From: Pseudaeromonas aegiceratis
GTDB taxonomy: Bacteria > Pseudomonadota > Gammaproteobacteria > Enterobacterales > Aeromonadaceae
NCBI RefSeq assembly: GCF_046254905.1
Contig: NZ_CP158016.1
Span: 2,728,001-2,792,000, forward strand
Direction of reading: 5' to 3'
DNA: 64,000 nt
Below are positions 60,391 to 64,000 of this stretch, in pieces. The position numbers and the translations under genes were made by a program. Under the pieces are notes generated by a model. That model worked only from the letters and a program-made list of their open reading frames with translations, was not told where the DNA came from and did not search any database. Numbering within the stretch: position 1 is the stretch's first letter; every line of letters begins with the position of its first letter.

Positions 60391-60417
60391 TTTCAACTAT
60401 TGCGTTACAAGTTGAAA
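60391..60417. promoter_or_regulatory. Inverted repeat upstream of the PAS-GGDEF gene
   Basis: TTTCAACT (60391-60398) and exact reverse complement AGTTGAAA (60410-60417), 11-nt spacer, with outer CGC/GCG arms. It lies about 65-90 nt upstream of the PAS-GGDEF start in an A/T-rich pocket. No T-run follows, so it is more like an operator than a terminator. Confidence 0.4.
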
Positions 60418-60492
60418 GCGTTCCCGCAAAAACGGCGCGTCAGCTCCTGGCCAGCAGGCCTCACCGCCTGGCAGACCACAGATGTGACCCAC

Positions 60493-60978
60493 CTAGTGAG
60501 AGGAAAACCAGTCCAACAGATTCTGCGTCCGCATCAGCTGGCCACTCAGCGGCTTTTGGCTGCTGCCCGGGGAGTTGGCAAAGGAGTGGATCTCGCCCTC
60601 CCGGGGCGCCCCATCGGTTTCCTTGGGCAACTGCCGGGTCAGTGCCATGGCGTGGCAGAAGTCATCCCCCTGCGCCAGGGACTGCCGTATGGTGTCTATG
60701 TTGCGCTCCGCTTGACGACGCAGCTGCGGGCTCGATGACCGATCGGAAAATTGCTGCTGCTGGGCCAGCATCCAGGCCACAAAGTCCTGCTGGCAGGGGG
60801 CCTCCTGCTGCTTGGTGGCCAACGCCAGGCCTGGCTGCAGCAGGACACACAGCAGCCATCCCCTGCCGAGCCATGGCCCCAGCGCCGGACGGACGGCAAG
60901 CCATGCCGCGCCGCCACAACAGATACGCTCCCCGCTGCCACAAACAGGCAACAACAACAGACGACTCACAGGCGACAC
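60493..60978 (-). CDS. Small Cys-containing exported protein, uncertain
   Basis: Open frame of 161 codons ending TQNLLDWFSSH. Not recognised. The middle has a hydrophobic segment ending GLALATKQQ that would be a signal peptide, and the mature part has two cysteines and a Gln-rich helix (AWMLAQQQQF, RRQAERNIDTIRQSLAQGDDFC), suggesting a small secreted helical protein. The start is unclear: GTG 60978 and GTG 60969 are the only candidates and the N-terminal 30 residues look poor, so part of the frame may be non-coding or frameshifted. Confidence 0.4.
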   Translation of the reverse strand: MSPVSRLLLLPVCGSGERICCGGAAWLAVRPALGPWLGRGWLLCVLLQPGLALATKQQEAPCQQDFVAWMLAQQQQFSDRSSSPQLRRQAERNIDTIRQSLAQGDDFCHAMALTRQLPKETDGAPREGEIHSFANSPGSSQKPLSGQLMRTQNLLDWFSSH

Positions 60979-61163
60979 CGGCTCGTTGGACTAGATACGC
61001 CAGGCAAGCGACCAGCGAGGGCCAAAACTAAAATTCATCAGGCGCAGCCCCATGCCGGCGGGTTGAATTCATGCCGTCCCTGCCCCAGGATAGGTGCCGA
61101 GAGGCGCCGGCGGCCACAGTCCGTTCGCCACCCGCATTCCATCGTCCACCAAGAGAGTCCCCC

Positions 61164-61406
61164 ATGCTGCACATCACGGCCATCACCCCAGATCCCCTGC
61201 GTTGCCCCCTGTGTGGACAGGCCAATGGTTGCGTCAACCTGGGGACGGCGGATGTCAGCCAATCCTGCTGGTGCAATGACCCCGCCATCCGCTTTCCGGC
61301 CGCCCTGCTGGCGCGCATTCCCACGGCCTATCGGGGCAAGGCCTGTGTCTGCAAGTCCTGCGCCTCGCAGTTCCAGGCACAGATGAATGCCGAGCAGGCG
61401 CCATAG
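61164..61406 (+). CDS. Cysteine-rich CWC family protein
   Basis: 80 residues with eight cysteines: CPLC (14, 17), C23, SCWC (35, 37), CVCKSC (61, 63, 66). This matches the small Cys_rich_CWC family, presumably zinc-binding; role unknown. ATG 61164 follows AAGAGAG; the upstream extension to 61071 is unsupported. It stands alone on this strand. Confidence 0.75.
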   Translation: MLHITAITPDPLRCPLCGQANGCVNLGTADVSQSCWCNDPAIRFPAALLARIPTAYRGKACVCKSCASQFQAQMNAEQAP

Positions 61407-61576
61407 CCCAGCGGCCTGCCGCAAGTACACCAGCGGCAATCGGCTGGGCCAACTGTGATGCGACCATGCACCAGATGAAATCCAATCGAGGAGAATCGCC
61501 GCCCGCCACAGTTGACGTCGGCAAGGGATAGAAACGTGACGGCCGGCACCAGGACGGCACAAGTTCAGCGACAAGG

Positions 61577-61969
61577 ATGAAACCGCTCACCATGAGAGAA
61601 AAAGACAAGATCCCCACCCAGATCTTCCGCCTGATGGTGGGGATATTCGGCCTCTGGCTTGCCTACCACACCTGGGACTTGGACTATGTTGCCCCCGGTC
61701 GCTACCGTCTGTTGTTAGGCCTGTTGCTGGGCTATGCCCTGGGCGGGGATCGCCTGGCATGGTGGTTGTGGAGAGCCCTTGGACGGCGGATACCGGATGA
61801 AGAAGAGTCTTCGGCCGCCCCCCAGGATACCCCGTCAGCTCAGCGTCCAGCCGCAAAACAGGCAAACGCCCATGGCTACCAATATCTCTCTAACCGGTTC
61901 GTTCTCGGCGTGGTGCTCGTCGGCCTGTTGTTCCTCTACCTCAGGATCCATCAGATCCAGGGTGGCTAA
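61577..61969 (+). CDS. Small membrane protein, unknown
   Basis: 130 residues, not recognised. Two or three hydrophobic segments: about 18-31 and 45-55 near the N-terminus, and 108-122 at the C-terminus, with an acidic/polar loop (RRIPDEEESSAAPQD) between. The start may be ATG 61577 or ATG 61592; neither has a well-spaced Shine-Dalgarno. Convergent with the DUF1992 gene. Confidence 0.55.
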   Translation: MKPLTMREKDKIPTQIFRLMVGIFGLWLAYHTWDLDYVAPGRYRLLLGLLLGYALGGDRLAWWLWRALGRRIPDEEESSAAPQDTPSAQRPAAKQANAHGYQYLSNRFVLGVVLVGLLFLYLRIHQIQGG

Positions 61970-61990
61970 CCCAGGTGATTCAACGCTGGC

Positions 61991-62350
61991 TCAGCGCTTC
62001 ATCTGAGCCGACTGCAGATAGCGGTGGATAAAGCGGGTGTCCATGCCCTTGATGCGCAGCTTCAACTCCAGCTGGCGCAGTTTTCGCAGCAGGTCGGTGG
62101 CTTCCTCGTCCGGCCCGTGGCAGCGGGCCAGCAGATCGCACAGGGCCAGGGCCTCCTGACGCTGTTCCAGCTCCGGCGGCAGATAACCGGCATTTTTTAA
62201 CAAGCGATAGCCCAGGCGCAGGGCCTCGGGCACCCGGCTATCGTCCTCCAGCTGCAGGGGCTGTCCCTGCCCCGGCAGCCGGTCCAGCTGGCCCTGCTCC
62301 AGGGCGGCCTGGATCTGCCGCTCGGCCATCTGATCGATCAACTGACTCAT
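61991..62350 (-). CDS. DUF1992 (DnaJ-homologue-C28-like) family protein
   Basis: 119 residues, family DUF1992 (E. coli YhdN). Diagnostic start: IDQMAERQIQAALEQGQLDRLPGQGQPL, then a helical tail (LKLRIKGMDTRFIHRYL). Function unknown. ATG 62350 follows AGGAG by 6 nt. Divergent from arfB. Confidence 0.85.
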   Translation of the reverse strand: MSQLIDQMAERQIQAALEQGQLDRLPGQGQPLQLEDDSRVPEALRLGYRLLKNAGYLPPELEQRQEALALCDLLARCHGPDEEATDLLRKLRQLELKLRIKGMDTRFIHRYLQSAQMKR

Positions 62351-62473
62351 GCAGGTCTCCTCTTGCGCGGTGTGGCGCACCAGCCTCGAGCTTACCCCTG
62401 GCCCCCTCCAGCGCCAAGCGCCGGCGGCACGTGCGACCTGTACCCGCCCGCCACATGCTGCTACCCTGCGTCC

Positions 62474-62890
62474 ATGCTACCTATCTCCCACAGTGTCCAG
62501 CTGCCTGACAGCGACATCCAACTGACCGCCATCCGCGCCCAAGGGGCCGGCGGGCAGAACGTCAACAAGGTGGCCAGTGCCATCCACCTGCGCTTCGACA
62601 TCCGCGCCTCCTCCCTGCCGGACTTTTACAAGGAGCGGCTGCTGGCCCTGTCGGATCAGCGCATCAGCAGCGATGGCATCATCATCATCAAGGCCCAGAC
62701 CCATCGCCTGCAGGAGCAGAACCGGCTGGAGGCCCTCACCCGCCTGCAGTCCCTCATTCAGAGCGTGGCCAAGGTGCAGAAGGCCCGCCGGGCCACCCGG
62801 CCGACCCGCGCCTCCCAGCAGCGGCGCCTGGCCAGCAAGACCCGCCGTGGCGAAACCAAGGCCTTGCGGGGTAAGGTGGAGCGGGGTTAA
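62474..62890 (+). CDS. arfB: Alternative ribosome-rescue factor ArfB (YaeJ)
   Basis: Peptidyl-tRNA hydrolase that frees ribosomes stalled on non-stop mRNA. 138 residues: catalytic GGQ at 26-28 (RAQGAGGQNVNKVAS) and a long basic C-terminal tail (KTRRGETKALRGKVERG) that enters the mRNA channel. ATG 62474 was chosen over a 37-codon upstream extension because it matches the family start; the ribosome site is weak. Confidence 0.93.
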   Translation: MLPISHSVQLPDSDIQLTAIRAQGAGGQNVNKVASAIHLRFDIRASSLPDFYKERLLALSDQRISSDGIIIIKAQTHRLQEQNRLEALTRLQSLIQSVAKVQKARRATRPTRASQQRRLASKTRRGETKALRGKVERG

Positions 62891-63009
62891 CCGGGGCGGC
62901 GGGCAAAGAAAAAGCGGTTCAAAAATTAACCGTTTACACCTGGTGGCAAGTATGACAGCGTAGGCCAAAGCGCCAGCTGACCCTCTCTTTCGCCAAGTGG
63001 ACACCCGCC

Positions 63010-64000
63010 ATGGACCAGGACTATTCTGCGCTGCGTCAACGGGATATCGCGCAGCTACTCTATGCCAATAGTTATCCGGGGTTGTTCATCTCCAGCCTGG
63101 CCTCCTGGGTACTGGCCTTCGGGTTTCCCCCCCAGAGTGTCCCCCTGAGCAAGGCGCAGTGGTGGTATCTGATGTTCGGGCTCATGGCCCTGCGTCTGCT
63201 GATCAGCCATTACTGGAAACGCCGCCTGCAGCAGGAACCAAGCTGTGCCCCCTGCGCCATCCGCCATTTTGCCATCGGCCTGCTGCTCACGGCGCTGATG
63301 TGGAGCTTCTTCTGCCTCTATTACTACCAAGGGGCCAGCCTGCCCCAGTTGACCAGCAGCATCATAGTGGTGGCCGCCATGGCCGGCGGCGGGGCAAATG
63401 TGCTCTCCGGTCACTGCGGGCTCTCCCTGGCATACTGCTTTATTCTGTTGTGCCCCTACTCCCTGCTGCTGCTGGGCTCCGCCCTACCCCATGAACACCT
63501 GCTGGGGGGCCTGGGGCTGTTCTTCTGCGGCATCTTGCTGTACACCGCCAAGCAGTCCGCCGACTTCACCCGCGACGCCATCGCCCTCAAGCATCAGCAC
63601 GAGCGGCTGCTGGTGGAATTGGAGGAGAAGGTGGCCAATCGCACTCGGGAAATTTACCTGCTGTCCAATCGTGATCCCTTGACCGGGCTGCTCAACCGCG
63701 GCGCCTTTTTGGAGAGCCTGCGCGCCCTGCTGCAGTGGCATAACGTGCGGCAGACCGCCCTGGCGGTGCTGTTTGTCGATCTGGACGGCTTCAAGAAGAT
63801 CAACGACACCCTAGGCCACGATCTGGGGGATCTGGCGCTGCAGGAGGTGGCCAAGCGGCTGCGAGAGCAGACCGACAGTGTCCAGATTGGCCGCTGGGGA
63901 GGCGACGAATTCATCCTGGCCCTCCCCTACACCTCGTTGCCAGCCCTCAAGCAGTTCGTCGCCCGCCTGATTGCCCGGCTCAACGAGCCCATCGCCGCCC
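63010..64000 (+). CDS. Membrane GGDEF protein (partial, 3' end off the right edge)
   Basis: 330 codons are visible with no stop. The N-terminal half has about five or six helices (20-180) without a recognised sensor family, a coiled coil (about 195-217), then a GGDEF domain with DLDGFKKIND and an intact GGDEF at 297-301 (GRWGGDEF). No RxxD inhibitory site is seen. An EAL domain could follow outside the window. ATG 63010 is the first in-frame start after a 119-nt gap; its ribosome site is weak. Confidence 0.85.
   Translation, partial: MDQDYSALRQRDIAQLLYANSYPGLFISSLASWVLAFGFPPQSVPLSKAQWWYLMFGLMALRLLISHYWKRRLQQEPSCAPCAIRHFAIGLLLTALMWSFFCLYYYQGASLPQLTSSIIVVAAMAGGGANVLSGHCGLSLAYCFILLCPYSLLLLGSALPHEHLLGGLGLFFCGILLYTAKQSADFTRDAIALKHQHERLLVELEEKVANRTREIYLLSNRDPLTGLLNRGAFLESLRALLQWHNVRQTALAVLFVDLDGFKKINDTLGHDLGDLALQEVAKRLREQTDSVQIGRWGGDEFILALPYTSLPALKQFVARLIARLNEPIAA

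Noticed and set aside
60329..60490. Possible c-di-GMP riboswitch upstream of the PAS-GGDEF gene
   Set aside because: The conserved GEMM core sequences (the A-rich turn and tetraloop-receptor pattern) are not seen; only a simple dyad is present.
62915..62935. Possible terminator after arfB (CGGTT-N8-AACCG then TTT)
   Set aside because: Only five base pairs and three T residues.

Overview
The window is a GC-rich stretch of gamma-proteobacterial core chromosome; third codon positions are almost all G or C. Gene order matches several Escherichia coli neighbourhoods: hrpB-thpR-sfsA-dksA-gluQRS-pcnB-folK-panBCD, pth-ychF, cyoABCDE-yajR, a Met/Gln/Leu tRNA array beside ubiF-miaB-ybeZ-ybeY-corC-lnt, leuS-lptE-holA-rsfS-rlmH-mrdAB-mltB-rlpA-dacA-ybeD-lipBA. 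The high GC and small differences (channel genes inserted before sfsA, no nadD after holA, a FetMP-type iron operon, many GGDEF proteins) suggest a marine or aquatic member of the Aeromonadales (Oceanimonas/Zobellella/Oceanisphaera-like). That placement is inference from protein sequence and synteny only.

Layout. 1-6 kb: partial hrpB, thpR, then leftward sfsA, a Kv-type channel and a UPF0303 gene, then dksA and gluQRS. 6-12 kb: pcnB (apparently starting at AUU), folK and panBCD (pterin and pantothenate synthesis), then pth-ychF. 12-19 kb: the bo3 quinol oxidase operon cyoABCDE with yajR, behind a promoter that has an ArcA-like box and a separate upstream dyad. 19-27 kb: an eight-gene FetM/FetP (FTR1/P19) iron-uptake operon with two FtsX-like permeases, an ATPase, a DUF2318 Fe-S membrane protein, a thioredoxin lipoprotein and a small DUF3465-like protein, behind a candidate Fur box. 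27-28 kb: a SpoIIAA/STAS-like gene and a second Kv-type channel. 28.4-29.3 kb: eight tRNA genes (3 Met, 4 Gln, 1 Leu) behind a strong stable-RNA-type promoter. 29-37 kb: a lytic transglycosylase, ubiF, miaB, ybeZ, ybeY, corC and lnt. 37-51 kb: ybeL, leuS, LPS assembly (lptE), DNA polymerase delta (holA), ribosome factors (rsfS, rlmH), the rod-shape and peptidoglycan cluster (mrdA, mrdB, mltB, rlpA, dacA), and lipoate synthesis (ybeD, lipB, lipA).

The last 13 kb is more accessory. It carries four GGDEF-domain genes: a CHASE4-HAMP-GGDEF-EAL protein, a 1279-residue hybrid sensor kinase holding a whole phosphorelay and ending in GGEEF, a PAS-GGDEF protein, and a membrane GGDEF protein cut by the window edge. 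Between them lie sanA, an unrecognised lipoprotein, small orphan genes, a DUF1992 gene and arfB.

Most genes are tightly packed, often with 1-11 nt overlaps, so translational coupling is common. Several use non-ATG starts (hrpB, pth, the Fet ATPase and the transglycosylase GTG; ybeZ, rsfS, lipB and sanA TTG; pcnB ATT). The least ordinary elements are the all-in-one phosphorelay diguanylate cyclase, the full FetMP operon, the tRNA array with a terminator-like hairpin inside it, and several perfect dyads in promoters. No CRISPR array, insertion sequence, phage or rRNA was seen.
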